From Adineta ricciae (taxonomy: Eukaryota; Rotifera; Eurotatoria; Adinetida; Adinetidae): a DNA stretch of 64,000 bases. The notes below the pieces were generated by a model that was not told where the DNA came from, did no database searches, and saw only the letters and a list, made by a program, of their open reading frames with translations. Positions 10,638 to 22,470 of this stretch are shown piece after piece. The translations under genes and the position numbers were made by a program. Where the stretch lies: assembly GCA_905250025.1 (NCBI GenBank), contig CAJNOJ010000154.1, positions 186,001 through 250,000 of the forward strand. Direction: 5' to 3'. How positions within the stretch are numbered: the stretch's first letter is position 1; each line of letters begins with the position of its first letter.

Positions 10638-13600
10638 TTATATTTTTAGCCACACACTAAATCCTGAATAAACGTTAGCTGTTGGCGAATAACTATTACA
10701 TTGACGAAAATAACAATACGACGGACTAAAATTGACTCCATTACATGTGGATTGTGCGTCGCAAGACGTTTGACAAGCCACGATACTAGAGCCATTACCG
10801 GTTCCGACATTGGGACATGATGAGTCAGGTAGAGTTTTATTATAAGCATACAGAGTCCATTGAGATGAGGCTAAATAAAATAAATGGAATGATTTTTAAT
10901 ACGTTCACTTATTTCATTGTGGTGGAAGACCAGTCTAAGTATATTCGAACAGACACAATTCAGATAAGACACGAAATTTTGGCAAGGAAGACATTTTCAA
11001 TGTGAAGACAATCTTTCAAGAGTTTTTCTGACAATAAATTCGTCCTAACTCCTAATTCTCACATAGATCGATATTATAACTGAAGTTTTAGTGCATTTCG
11101 TAGATTTCTTTGTGTATCACAGCTTCTCATCTTCAGAAAACGGCGACGTAATACTCAGAGAAAATACTTTGTTACACCAGCATCATCATTTTCAGTATAA
11201 TGTATACCTGGTGTAAAATAAGAACATCGTTGCGAAATAAACATTACCGCATTATAACTATATATGAAAATCGTTTTCCCTCAAAACCCACTTTGAAATA
11301 TAAAAAGACTATTGACACTATAGCTCGCGAAAATAGTAGCTATATGTGCAATATCATAATGAAATATACGGATGTACCTGGAGGTAGTTTTAGCCACACA
11401 TTATATTGTGAATCCATGTTTGTTGCTGGCGAATAATTAGGACATTGGCGAAGATAGCAACCTGGTGCCGTTGGACTATAATTCATTCCATTGCAAGCGG
11501 GTTCTGCTTCACATGCCGCTTGACAAGTCGCGAGACTGGCACTATTACCGCTTCCAAGTATAGGACATGGAGGACCGTTAACAGTTGCATTATGTGCATA
11601 CAGAATCCATCCAGTTACACCTGAAATGAAAGATATCAATTATACACTAATAATACAATTTCCAGTCGTTTCTTTACGTAAATTCTTTAAACCATATCTA
11701 TTTTCTTCATAAGCTGATACGCACACCGGAAAGTGCTCACGATTATACTGTGATCGACTGTTCTCTCATCTATTCAAACGCAAAATATTATCAAAGATAA
11801 GCCGTGCGCAAAAGCAGTGCATAGAGAAAAGTGCCGCTAGAAAAATAAAAGCATGCTGTATTATTACATAACAGTCGGTAAAAATAAATCGATTATAATT
11901 AGATTGTATACTCAAGTAGATGGATAAAAAAATACTCTAAGGTTGCCCACAAAGCGTCTTCACGAAAACATGCTTTTTTTGTGAAGTGTGGCCAATGTGG
12001 GTGACGAGTTCCCAACATAAAATACTTCAATGGCTTATGAAGAAATGCTACACTCGTGTGCAACACGATGTGATGCGTATCTCGGTGTAGAGCATGCTGT
12101 ATAGCTCCTATTAATTTTATGATAGACCAGCACACTTGCTTCAATACATGAGAAAAGATAACCATCTGTTGAAAGTGTTTGATGTACAAAATCACTGTCA
12201 CAGTGACTAGGAATACATCGAATTTTTAAAAAATAGTATGAATGGACGTCTGATTTCTCGCTCTAACATTGTAAATTATATGCGTGACTCACCAGTGGTA
12301 GTTGTACTAGTGCTGGTGGTACTAGTACTGGTGGTACTGGTAGTGGTTGTGCTAGTGCTGGTACTGGTGCTGGTGCTGCTAGTGGTAGATGTGCTAGTGC
12401 TAGTGCTGGTGGTACTAGTAGTGGTTGTGCTAGTGCTGATGCTGCTGTTGGTGATAGTAGCCGCCACAATGGATGCAGTTGTTGATACATCAGTTGCTGG
12501 CAACACTGAAAAAATATTTCATTGTTGAACTTCAAATATTCATTCAATAATACATGAATTTGTTGTTCGACAGCGCTTAGAGATCAACGACCGTTCATTC
12601 ACTGTCTACCTTCACGGGCACTATTTTCAATTCACAGTGTCAACGGACAGCTTGGGTTGATTCTCCGTAGATTTTCTCAAATGAACATAATCTTTTCACA
12701 CCTTACATTTCAAAAGCTAAAATAGAAGTTCATGCTACGGAGTAATTCAGAGTCTGTGCAATCAGTACAAAATCAGAGCCTGACACTAAATTCAAACAAC
12801 GACGAATATTTCTTCTTTTATTCTCATAAATCTGACAAAATCAATCTCTCTGAACTATGATCACAGTATAGAATTCTCTAGTCATTCTCGATCACTGAAG
12901 GACCAAACAACTAAAAGACAATCACATCCTCACACTCACCATAATTCTCTGTCAAGCCCACGAGTTCAACGGAAACATCAACAGTGTGTCCATTCAGTAA
13001 TGGAAAAGGTAAAATAAAGTTTTTCGAATTCGAAAATGTAGACAAAGCTTGTTTTCTAAACAACATTTGGCATGACAGAACATGGGAACAGTGACGTGGA
13101 TATTTAGCTTGTAAAACCACATTGATATAAGCATCTGAAGATGCACCATTTGCTGATGCTGTTGTGTCTCTACAAACAAAAATCAAGAGTGTGCTACATG
13201 TTTTCATGTTAAATCTATATCTTCACTCACTGACGACGAACACGATCGGCTGAGCGTTTATTTAAGAAAGATATGGTAACTAGTTGGATTGATATTGTGC
13301 CCGAAGGTAGCTTTGTCAAAGCGTCAAACTAAGAAAAGAGATGCTCGATATGAGATTCATTCTAAAACAGTTCACTTACTGCTCTTCCCAACATTGATTT
13401 GTCGAATGGTGAAGGAATAGCACGAGTCGAGATCTGATGCGCACTAGCCAAGCTTGTTCGATACTGTAGTGCCCACGGATCAGTATCTATGACAGAAATG
13501 AAAGGATAAGAATGATCAATATCCACAAATATTAACTTACAGTCCTGATTAGATTTGATCACTGCAACAGAATGGTCAGGAAGATACAATGCAATCAACG

Positions 13601-13782
13601 ATGGAATCAATGTAATGGCGATGGCCAATGAGATGCATCCGATGACAATAAGTGCAATACTCAACAAATGATTTCGAATCCTACGAAACAAAAAATACTT
13701 GTATTTGTTCTTATGAACAAGATTGCACTTACCAAGAAATGAACCCATCAGATTCAGTTTGCTTCGAGTTTACGTTCTTCAT
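10638..13782 (-). CDS. Type II membrane protein with Thr/Ser stalk and two Cys-rich apple-like domains
   Basis: I assembled eight exons: 13733-13782, 13541-13680, 13380-13486, 13231-13328, 12940-13169, 12293-12505, 11378-11620, 10638-10870. All junctions are GT-AG, and the sum is 1314 nt, an exact 437 codons plus stop. A short cytosolic tail (MKNVNSKQTESDGF) precedes one membrane span (about residues 22-45, LLSIALIVIGCISLAIAITL). The ectodomain has a beta-rich region (exons 3-5), a 60-residue Thr/Ser tract likely to be O-glycosylated, then two homologous domains of about 80 residues. Each has the pattern W-x-L-Y-A, C-P, a C-x3-C, C-N-G, C-x-x-R-Q-C and V-W-L-K. They resemble PAN/apple domains, which bind protein or carbohydrate, but I cannot be sure of the family. 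A surface adhesion or recognition role is an inference. The three last introns are long (434, 672, 507 bp), so a missed exon is possible. Confidence 0.75.
12296..12470 (-). repeat. Coding Thr/Ser microsatellite
   Basis: Degenerate ACT/AGT/ACC triplet tract within exon 6 of the membrane protein gene, on the minus strand. The opposite strand is open too and would read as Val/Leu repeats, but that is only the complement. Such tracts are length-variable between alleles and serve as a glycosylated stalk. Confidence 0.8.
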
Positions 13783-15677
13783 CACAAGCAAAGAATGTAA
13801 GTATACTCAAGTTTTACTCTAGAAAAAATTAATCAATTACGCTCTTGTTCAAGTTGGACGAGTATCAAGATCAAATGTGTTTGTACTCACAGACTATTCA
13901 CTGAGAATAAGAAAGAGAGATATTAGGATTTACTTAATCTTCTCTAAGTGATGCTTATAACATCACTTATTCACTTCACTACGTTTTGTGTTTCTCAATA
14001 GTACAGGCCGTGTTTAATCTAATGACATTCTACTCACCTATGTTGTGCATCAATATATTTCATGTATTGCTATAATAAAATCAAGATGGTACTTATGTAT
14101 TTTCGAAGGGTGAAATTATGATAAAAACGCTATTATAAAGTACCATGACTATTATGAAAAGCATCTGTCAGTCGTTGTTTTCTTCTACTATGACGTATAG
14201 TTGGTCCTTTGATGCGTATCTCATTATCGAAATATTTTACTTTTTCTAATATGACGCAGGTCAACAGGAACAGTCGAGCGGTAAAAAGGATGTTGCTTTT
14301 ATTCAGAGAAATATGTTGATTACAAATAGAATTTCAAACCTAAACATAATATTCTCATCATCATCGTATATCGCAAATTATCGATGAAAGCACTTCTTGT
14401 TTGTACAGATTTTCTAGATATAAAAATTATCGAACAAACATCTCGTTTTCTATCAGTAGTCAGAGCATATCCCATGTAAACATTTTTTGGGTCTAAACGC
14501 GTTTGAATCGAAATATGTTCAAATTTCCAAAAAAAGAAATTTCTGCAATTTCCGAAAATTCTATAACATATAATTCATCATGGATAATAGACAAGAGCGA
14601 AGGATGAGGGTGTACAGGCGAAGGAAAATCAAGAAGTTTCGAGATATTTTCGATAATTTGAGGGATGAGGGACAGGGTCTGGATTAAGGGACTTGTCGCT
14701 CACCCTCGCCCACCCCGTCTGGCTGCGTGTATCCTGCGTCTAGTGTTTACATGGGATATACAAAAACAAATGTTAATTCATATATACCTTCAGATAATGT
14801 TGCTTTTCATTATTTTTGATAGATTGACAAGTGCGAGTACCTCGAGGATGATTGCCGTGCGAAAAAGGTAAATATTTATTACTTATCAAATTGTTGTTGT
14901 TCGTATCATTTTATTGACATAATTAGATATTTCGTATCAATGGCTACTTTCTTTTCGTCAGATGCTTTTGTATTTATTTGTATTTGGCAAGAAAAAGATG
15001 AAGGAAACCTGTGTCTAGAAAATAATTGCTGTTTTTATTGGTCACAGCAAGAAAATGTTTTGTTAATTGTTTTCTGTGCGTGTGAACATTGTCAACAAAA
15101 TCTCACTGTACTCACTGAAGAACATGATAGAAAACGTCTGTTTCAAGCCGACAAATATAAAGTTTACTGAAAAAAATAATTGGTTATGCTAAAAGAGCAA
15201 GGTAACGCATTCCTCAATAACTTATGAGGAAAAGGATTGGATCCATCTCGACGGTTCCATGTATCGTTTGATATAAGCGATCAATGATCATCTGACAAGA
15301 TCGTCTTAACAGCATAGATTAGATTCGAACAAGAGAAAAAGAGTCATTGTTGACATTTTATGAATTCCAAATACCTCACCATGTATGGTTTTCTGTTTCT
15401 GTCCATTCTTCGTCTTTCTGCTGGTTTGCGCAGTGTTTTGACTTTGCTGTCTTGATTTTACGTACTACCAGCTTCGCTCATTTCTCTTATATCTCGTGTA
15501 TTATATTGTCTAAAGAACTCTTAGAGTCTATTATACAGCTTTGTTGTTATAAGATAAAGTGATACATACACTCACACTATTCTTTATGAGTTTTATATCT
15601 TTATTAAAGTATACAACTAAATAAATTTTACCTATCGATTTATATTGACACAAAACATAGGAAAATCACACTCAGGT
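13783..15677. other. Intergenic, 1.9 kb
   Basis: No supported gene. ORFs at 14665-14871, 14940-15170 and 15347-15562 have no recognisable domain. It contains one inverted-repeat element, listed separately, with a G-rich core. Confidence 0.5.
14467..14759. mobile_element. Short non-autonomous element with 16-bp terminal inverted repeats
   Basis: The ends are perfect inverted repeats: ATATCCCATGTAAACA at 14467-14482 and its complement at 14744-14759. The 293-bp body holds a segment also found at 23733-23969 (gaaaattctata, gggacttgtc) and a G-rich run (gagggatgagggacagggt). No coding capacity. The target-site duplication is not clear. Confidence 0.7.
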
Positions 15678-18049
15678 TTACATTCTCAGATAGAAATTCT
15701 TTTTCACCGCTTTCAATTCATTAAATTTGTCTTTACTTTTTTCATTCAGGTTACAATCCACTAACGACAGGCTCTCCATTGACGAACATTTTTTAATCAT
15801 TGAAATCAACAAAGAAACACTTGAATCAGTTATATCCTTATTTCCACCTAATCCAAGTGACTTGATATTCGTTTTCTTGTCACCAATTATCTGCGTTAAA
15901 TTTTGCACTCCATTGTTCGTTATGAAGTTATTCGATAAATCCAAATGTCTCACTGTCTTGTTCGTGTTTAACATTTCAACCAAATAGTTGATTCCTTCAT
16001 CAGTAATTCCATTTGATTTCAGGTATAGTTCTTGAAGTTTTGTTTGATGATTGATCGATAAGATCTGAGTTAATAGATAAACACCGCCGTCACACAAGTT
16101 GTTCGAACTCAAATCTAGTTGTTCTAGAAAAGGATGGTCAAATAAAATCTCAGTTAAGAGAACAATTCCAAATGATGTGATTTGATTGTTAGACAATGAA
16201 ATTCGTTTACATTGTTTGACACGATTTGAATTTTTTGATAAAACAATCAGGTCTTTATCTCTGAATTGTCTTCCATTGAGATTCAAATGATCATCAGTGA
16301 CGTCGAGATCCTCTTCTTGATCAAATACTTTACCTTGATCAAGACGTTCGCGTATTTTCTCTGCTACTGCGCAATAATATTGTCTGTTCTCAAAAATGAG
16401 ATTGAGTTTATTAGCAATCCATAACTCTTCCAGCCTTGATCGAATTTGCTCGTCTATTTGACAGTTGAAGAGCTCGAGAGATTTCAATGATCCCGAGTTG
16501 TTCACTTTGTCAATAATTGCTTTTGCAAAATCAGCTGTCACGATCGAATCGAAGAGAAGCAGACGTTTAACAAAAGGATTTTTCGTTATCAAATCAATTA
16601 AATTACGTTCTTTGCAATTTTTTTCCACGATATATATATTTGAAATACACAGGTTCAACGTTTTCAATGCTTTNTCATTCGTCGATGTTTGTTCTGCAAT
16701 CAAACTTGAATGACGGTTTTCATATCGCCATTTGTGTATCGATTGGGTAAATAAACTTCCAAGGAGTCTTCTCGAACAAAAATTGATATCGATTTACAAA
16801 TATAATTTGAAGTAAACCAGTTTAATACTTTCACATCAGTAAAAACCAAGTGAATTGCTAATTGATTGATACAAACATCCAACAATTGATTTAAGTCTGC
16901 TTCTTTTATACAACATTTTTCAATCATCAGTTTTGGTATTTTCAGACCATTTTTCAATAAATTAATCAACTTGAGAACTTCTAAAGGTGTTTGGTTGTCA
17001 CTTGTTATTCGAACTTCTTTCGTGTTTTCATCAAATGTTCCTCCAAAGTTCTTCAATTGCTGAACGTATTGACACATTCGTTGTTTGTGATAATCAGTAT
17101 CATAGTGTTCTAAACATACCCATCGAACATGTCCATCATCAGTTACTTTTTTGTACAAATTTCCGAGAGTATTTTTATTATCCACATCTCCTAAATAATT
17201 GACTAGCTCTCGTAATGGTGCACCGTGTAATGGTAAACAATTACTCATCATTTTCACTTCACTCGATGCGTTTGCAGTCATTGATGCTTCTTCCGCTTGA
17301 TTTAGTAAATTTTCAACTTGATTAATTTTCGTGATCAGAGTGAACGTGTTCAACGAACTAGCAGCATCGGATATTAATGCTGGTGCCTTATGTATATGCA
17401 TATCAACAATACGGCCGACAATCGGAAGTGCAGTTTTAATGATATTCAATGTTCTCCGTATGTGTACGCCGTAGTCAGCAATAAATTTTGTCGGTTCTTT
17501 TATCGCATAACCGTCATGTAGAGCTGGATGTCGTTCGTTTGGATCGTCAGAACAGTCGCATAAAAAATATAATTTATATTCCAGTTGAAAGTAATTGGTT
17601 ATTGAGCTCAGCATACTCTGATTATTGTTCTCTACTGGTAAAATGTAGAAATATCGTGGAGTTGTGTATTCATTTAGTTCGTACATTAATGTCATTGCTT
17701 GTTTGATTTTCTCCTGCGTGCTATTGTTCATAAGAACAAGAGCTCTTTGCATTTCTTGGATATGTTCGATTTGTAAACATTGACTATGATTTTCCTCAGG
17801 TTCAAAAGCTTCCATAACTTTATCGATACAAGCTTTAATACGTAATGGTTCGAGTTGATGACCGTTTTCATCATAAAGAAATGATTGTTGTTTGTCATCG
17901 ATGTATAGACATGTGACCTTAGGGAAGCGTAAGCGGACGTCATCGAAACGAAGACATTCGATGCCATGGAGATTACATGTTTCAATTCGAATAGTTTTAT
18001 CGAGATAACGAACGGATTGGTATGTTGTGACAGGAATATTTTCACTCAT
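15678..18049 (-). pseudogene. LRR (ribonuclease-inhibitor type) protein with one-base frameshift
   Basis: Two overlapping frames make one protein of about 790 residues. The N-terminal part (from the ATG at 18049, MSENIPVTTYQ; an upstream in-frame ATG at 18097 is less likely) has no named domain that I recognise. It includes a VRWVCLEHY block that I associate with bdelloid LRR proteins. The C-terminal part carries at least five repeats of the LxxLxLSxN type (for example HLDLSNNFITNNGV). These fold as a curved binding surface, as in ribonuclease inhibitor and NLR proteins, but no NACHT or P-loop is visible. The frames meet at the AAA run at 16702-16704 (plus strand). One extra T on the coding strand would give an uninterrupted QVLIAEQTSTN. 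The N at 16674 is 30 bp away, so the lesion is more likely a consensus error than decay. The role is probably protein-protein recognition. Confidence 0.75.
16674..16674. other. Single N inside the LRR gene
   Basis: The reading frame of the LRR part continues across this base (codon GAN), so here the N stands for about one real base. It lies close to the frameshift at 16702-16704, suggesting a low-quality consensus patch. Confidence 0.6.
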
Positions 18050-18097
18050 GTCGGATGAATGGAATGATTTTTGTGTTTTGAATGCGAAAACATGCAC

Positions 18098-19360
18098 GAG
18101 AATTTATAGGAAATTTGATTTCAATGTAGATGACGAAGTTTGTTTGTATAGTGTGTAAAATCATGCACGGTTTTATTCCGATTACGCAGAGAAAGACAGA
18201 AATTCCAACGAGTTTTCAGTGTATGAATCATTTTTGAATTCTTGCTTTTGTCGAGCGTCAAGAGGAATGTCGATGATGTCTCATCTTAGCAGCCGAAGTA
18301 GAATTCATAAACACACATACACGAAAAACCGCTCTGCTTTACTTCACTCCATAATGAAATACTAGAGAAGAATGCAATGTAGATTGTTCAATCTGTCGTA
18401 CTAATTTCACGCAGATTTGTTATCTTCTACCAAAGATTAAAGTGGTCAATGAAATAACATGCGCATATTTCATAGGTCCACGAAAAATTATTTTTATCCT
18501 GGTGTAACTTTATAGATAATTTATGAAGTTTTTTAGTCCCTTTAGTCTTCTTAGAATGTGAGAATGAGAGAGATGATTAGGGTGAGGGTGTGGGTGTGGG
18601 TGAGAATGAGGGTGAGGGTGTGGGTTCGCTGGATTAAAGGGACTAAAGGGAGTAAAAGGCCTAAAGGATTTTATAGATTAAATATAAAATACACCGGAAT
18701 AAAACTAATTTCTCGTGGACCCCTCGCATATTTAGTCTTCTTCCTCATTTTTTTGTCTCTTGTTTTCTTTTGCAACTCTTTCGATCTGTTTACTTTTACA
18801 GAACTTATCTCTTCTTCTTTGTGCTGGTACCCAATCAGTTTGAACTTTCCTTTCTTCTTTGTATTCATCATATGTTGTCATCGCTTATAAAATGAGAGAG
18901 AAAGCGACGATGATGCATAATTGGAATCTTTGACTTATAGTAAGAATGTTTTAAACAGAAGCAAATGAAATCGAATAGCAATCATGAAGTCATTTAGCAA
19001 AATAAAAAACGATGATATTTACAGTATATCGCATACAAATATAAGAAGTGAAGGAAAGCGGATGTAACAAGGTGGAAAATCTGGAAAACAGCGTCGTGCT
19101 AGCATTCATGTGTCACCATGCATAGAACTAACGATGATTTTTTTTATTCTTGCGTATTTTATTATATAAAATCACTAAAAATTCCTTTCTATCCATATCG
19201 AGTACAGAGAGGGAATAGAGCAAGAAAGAATAACTATCCTTATCTCGACATTGGAGCAGATATCTAGAGTAGAAATTTTAAAACAAGTGTCTTCGGAATC
19301 GTCTATTTTACGTAAAAAAGCAAGATTAGTGTGCAACAGACGCTTTTTTTAAAGAGAAAA
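18098..19360. other. Intergenic, 1.26 kb
   Basis: No gene seen. It holds a 127-bp G-rich inverted-repeat element, listed separately. The ORFs at 18558-18890 and 18671-18871 overlap that element and are low in complexity. Confidence 0.5.
18531..18657. mobile_element. 127-bp foldback element with telomere-like G-rich core
   Basis: Ends TTTTAGTCCCTTTAGTC (18531-18547) and GACTAAAGGGAGTAAAA (18641-18657) are inverted with one mismatch. The core is almost pure GGGTGAGGGTGTGGGTGTGG on the plus strand, resembling the TGTGGG telomere repeat reported for bdelloids. It is related in style to the elements at 14467, 23733 and 57674. Confidence 0.65.
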
Positions 19361-20102
19361 ATGGATAGTCTTTTCAGTTCAGCTGGTAGTAAAGCAGCAG
19401 CGGAAATTAGAGATAGTACGGTAGAATCGATCCAAATAATCGGTCGGGATTTTGGGACGTCAGTCAAGACATTCTCAAAGAATTATTATCGATCAGTGGA
19501 TATTTTCAGCGATCGTATGGTTCTTGCCAGTCCTCAGTTAGGATGCAATATTGGTTATGATACAGTGAAAATGATTCTTGACAATCGTCTCATCCAATTA
19601 CTCCTCGCAATATTGTGCTGCTATTTCTCGGACAAGACACTAACACTCTTCTATCAATTAACAACATATTTAACAACTACAATTGCTGTTCTACTTCTTC
19701 GTACAGTTGATTATGGGATTTATTTCTTATTTCTTCGAGCTATTCTATATTAATCAGTACACGCTGATGATATTTGTGACAATCCCTCCAATCATTGCAA
19801 AATATAATCCTAAAATAAGTGAAAATATACGTGACAATACTTTAGCAGCTTTTGGCATTCAATTTTTCATCATCAGTGGTGGTGTAATTATACGAGTCTT
19901 TTACAATATTGTTATCTTGCATACTGATTATTATTATGCATTATATATCGCTTTATTATTCACTACGACTTTTGTTTATCGTAGATTCTACAAAAATGGT
20001 GATACATTTGGTGAATGCATATTTGTGTCCTTGGCGGTAATAGGCTGTGGAGATATTATTTTTGTTGGTATGGCAAAGTTAATACATTTATTGTCGCATT
20101 AG
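19361..20102 (+). pseudogene. Multipass membrane protein of unknown family, one-base frame conflict
   Basis: The first frame starts at ATG 19361 (MDSLFSSAGSKAAAEIRD) and runs to 19753. The second frame, open from 19674, continues to 20102. Read together they give about 247 residues: a soluble N terminus of about 75 residues, then five or six hydrophobic segments (LIQLLLAILCCYF, TTTIAVLLL, YTLMIFVTIPPIIA, FGIQFFIISGGVII, YYALYIALLFTTTFVY, IFVSLAVIGCGDIIFVG). No intron fits the overlap, so a one-base indel between 19674 and 19740 is needed, in a T-rich stretch. I do not recognise the family. It could be an intact gene with a consensus error or a recent pseudogene. Confidence 0.5.
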
Positions 20103-20978
20103 ACGCTATTCAGTTTCCTGAGGCTATTCACTTTGACATCCTCATTTTCATTGTGAAACATGCGCAACTCCACCCGCATTCTCTAAATAAAATAATCAGC
20201 AACCATCGATATTTTCTAGTTCTTTATTTACTGATAATAATTTTCAAAAGGTGTATGAAGATAACGGGAACATTATACATCTGGACAAATTAATTTTCTT
20301 GATCCTATGACGCGATATATAAATGTATCGTCGCAACTAGAGAAATACTACAGTCTCCTATACCGAGTGATCGCAAGGTTCAGATATAGAGCAGAACATT
20401 TATATAGGTAGGGAATACGTGATGGTGAGCCCGAGTTCAAATCGGATATGTAGCTTTCTATTGCTCGAACATTCCACAATGGTGAGGAATCGGTGGAATA
20501 GATGATATTCTCCTACAATGTCAATATAGAATTCAGTTCTAAATGATAATTTCGTGTAATTTTTGACAACGGATGAAATCTGCTGATTTTTAGCGGGCTA
20601 ACTAATTTGGCGTTTATTTGAATAAAAAAGATTTGTACATTATGATCGATCATAAAAAGGGAGGCAAAGAAAGTATCTTGTGCTAATATCAATTCACTTT
20701 CTTTGAAATTAGATGGTACTCTTTGTTGAATGGAAATTGAAGAAAGGAAGATTAATAATCGATCTTCTTTTCTCACTGCGCAGTTTGTCAAATAAAAAGT
20801 AGACATCCTATGAGAATTTTCAATCAATTCTCATCAAGAAAATGAACAAAAGATTGACCTATATGAAGACTATCAATATATGTATAATGAATATGAATAA
20901 TAAGCATAAAATGAGAGAAAGAAAAGCAAGAATGAATATATAAAAATGCATATACAATACATTGTCACTCGAAAAACT
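20103..20978. other. Intergenic
   Basis: About 875 bp. The ORF at 20513-20827 has no domain. A GTTCAAATC string at about 20434 mimics a tRNA T-loop but has no tRNA context. Nothing else seen. Confidence 0.45.
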
Positions 20979-21468
20979 CTAAATTGAATTCATTAGGTAG
21001 TTGAATTCGGTTTCATCGAGTTGCATGTCATGATTGAAATCAGCAAAATAAAACATTGCACCAGCTGGATCGTACACTTTGACTTTGTGTGCAATATTTG
21101 GTGCACCAATTCCCACGTCGGGTCCAATACGGTACGAATGAGAATATGGCTTAGCTGAACTTTTCATACGAACTTCATATTTATATGGATCTTCGACGAA
21201 ACCATAGTAGGCAACATCGTAACTGATTTCATAAGACACGGATTCTACGACTGGAGTGGCCTAAAATGAATGAAATAGAAAGACCGAGGTAAGCTTTAAG
21301 AGAAATTTTGTTTACATTCCAAGAAGCTTCATCTTCTTTCGTAAATTGTGGTGTTTGATTGGACTTGATTGGGCCAAGAAATGTTCGGAATTCTCGATCG
21401 TCAATGTATCCATTACGGTTGGTGTCTGCACGGACGAATTGTTCGCGATAGTTGATTGCTGGACTCAT
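20979..21468 (-). CDS. Small EF-hand protein, copy A (complete)
   Basis: Two exons (21316-21468, 20979-21260) with a 55-bp GT-AG intron give 144 residues. The first EF-hand loop, DTNRNGYIDDRE at residues 15-26, has canonical Ca ligands and a central Gly. The second, DFNHDMQLDETE near the C terminus, has Met in place of the central Gly, so its affinity is probably weaker. Between them is a region containing YEISYDVAYYGFVEDPYKYEV that I do not recognise. There is no signal peptide. Two EF hands separated by a novel domain suggest a cytosolic Ca sensor or a structural protein. The same gene recurs at 31995-32449, cut short by an N. It is transcribed away from the AIG1 genes and shares the 1-kb spacer with them. 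Confidence 0.8.
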
Positions 21469-22470
21469 TTTCTCTTTGACTGATGTGTTGAGGTTTACTT
21501 CTAAGTTTGCTTCTGACTTTAGTTTGAGGAAATGTACATCGGTATTTGTAATTCTTATTTAATTAAACGTAAAATTTGTGAACTAACTCGAACAAAATAT
21601 TTTCCAGCATTCATTTTCCTTATGTAATCAATGAAAACACGATCCTTCGTAGCACATATGCTAGTATTTTCGAAAACAACATATTTTTCATCAAATTACA
21701 AGATCTTTTTGGGCAGAAGAGAAAAACAATTTTCTTCCTATGATAATATGTATATCGAACATTGACAAACTGTTATGTGTGTTTCGTATAATGTTAACTA
21801 ACGGTGAAATATTTCTATGAACTTCCGAAGAAAACACATGTGAATACTTGATGAGAAATGATGCATTAATCAAAGCAAAAAACACGTAGGTATTTTTCTC
21901 TTAACACTCAATTATATCATCGAATATTACCTATACAATAACAACAGCAAATTTTCTCCGTTCTTTTTCGCATAAAAACGTTAATGAATCAGAAAATATT
22001 TGATGTTCTTCTTCTAGAGACATCTTCATAGTCGAATGAATACGAAATTCATATGTGACAATCGTTATCGTTGAACGGGAATATATTACAAATTTAGACA
22101 GTAGTAGTGAATTGATAAAGAAACTGTGTTCCGTTGCACGGCGACGTCCTGTAACCGTGGTCAGTCAAGCTGGCTTTATGTGCGAACATTTTCTTATGCT
22201 GCGCAACGTTTTCAACGAAAAACACAATATTTTGTAAACACAAATTCATCATAGGAAGTTGATGTATATGCGAATAAACAATATTAGTTATTCTGTTTTT
22301 ACCTGATTTTTTCTTTCTTTCCCTTGCTGGATTCGCAATCGTCAGTACATGACTAATACTCTTCTCTGATTATGCACAATCGATGCATGCGTCATGTCGA
22401 TGCAACAGTTTCCTATATAAACGTTCGTTTGTTCTTCGCATCCTGAATCTCAATCCTTCATCACCATACG
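21469..22470. promoter_or_regulatory. Divergent spacer with conserved AIG1 promoter module
   Basis: Spacer between the EF-hand gene (-) and the first AIG1-like gene (+). The stretch 22288-22470 is repeated upstream of all four AIG1 genes. It has a pyrimidine-rich block (tttctttcccttgctggatt), a GATGCATGCGTCA motif, a TATA box (tatataa at 22414-22420, about 50 bp before the ATG) and a T/C-rich leader ending tcatcaccatac just before ATG. A small ORF (22055-22237) has a relative in copy B but frame differences, so I do not call it a gene. Confidence 0.65.

Noticed and set aside
12238..12547. ORFs of Val/Leu repeats (+) and Ala/Pro/Leu repeats (-) at the Thr/Ser tract
   Set aside because: They are the other frames of the coding microsatellite in exon 6. 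Only the Thr/Ser frame joins flanking exons in phase.
20425..20450. tRNA-like T-arm string gagttcaaatc
   Set aside because: The stem pairing is shifted, no A box or acceptor stem is found at the proper distance, and no cloverleaf can be drawn.
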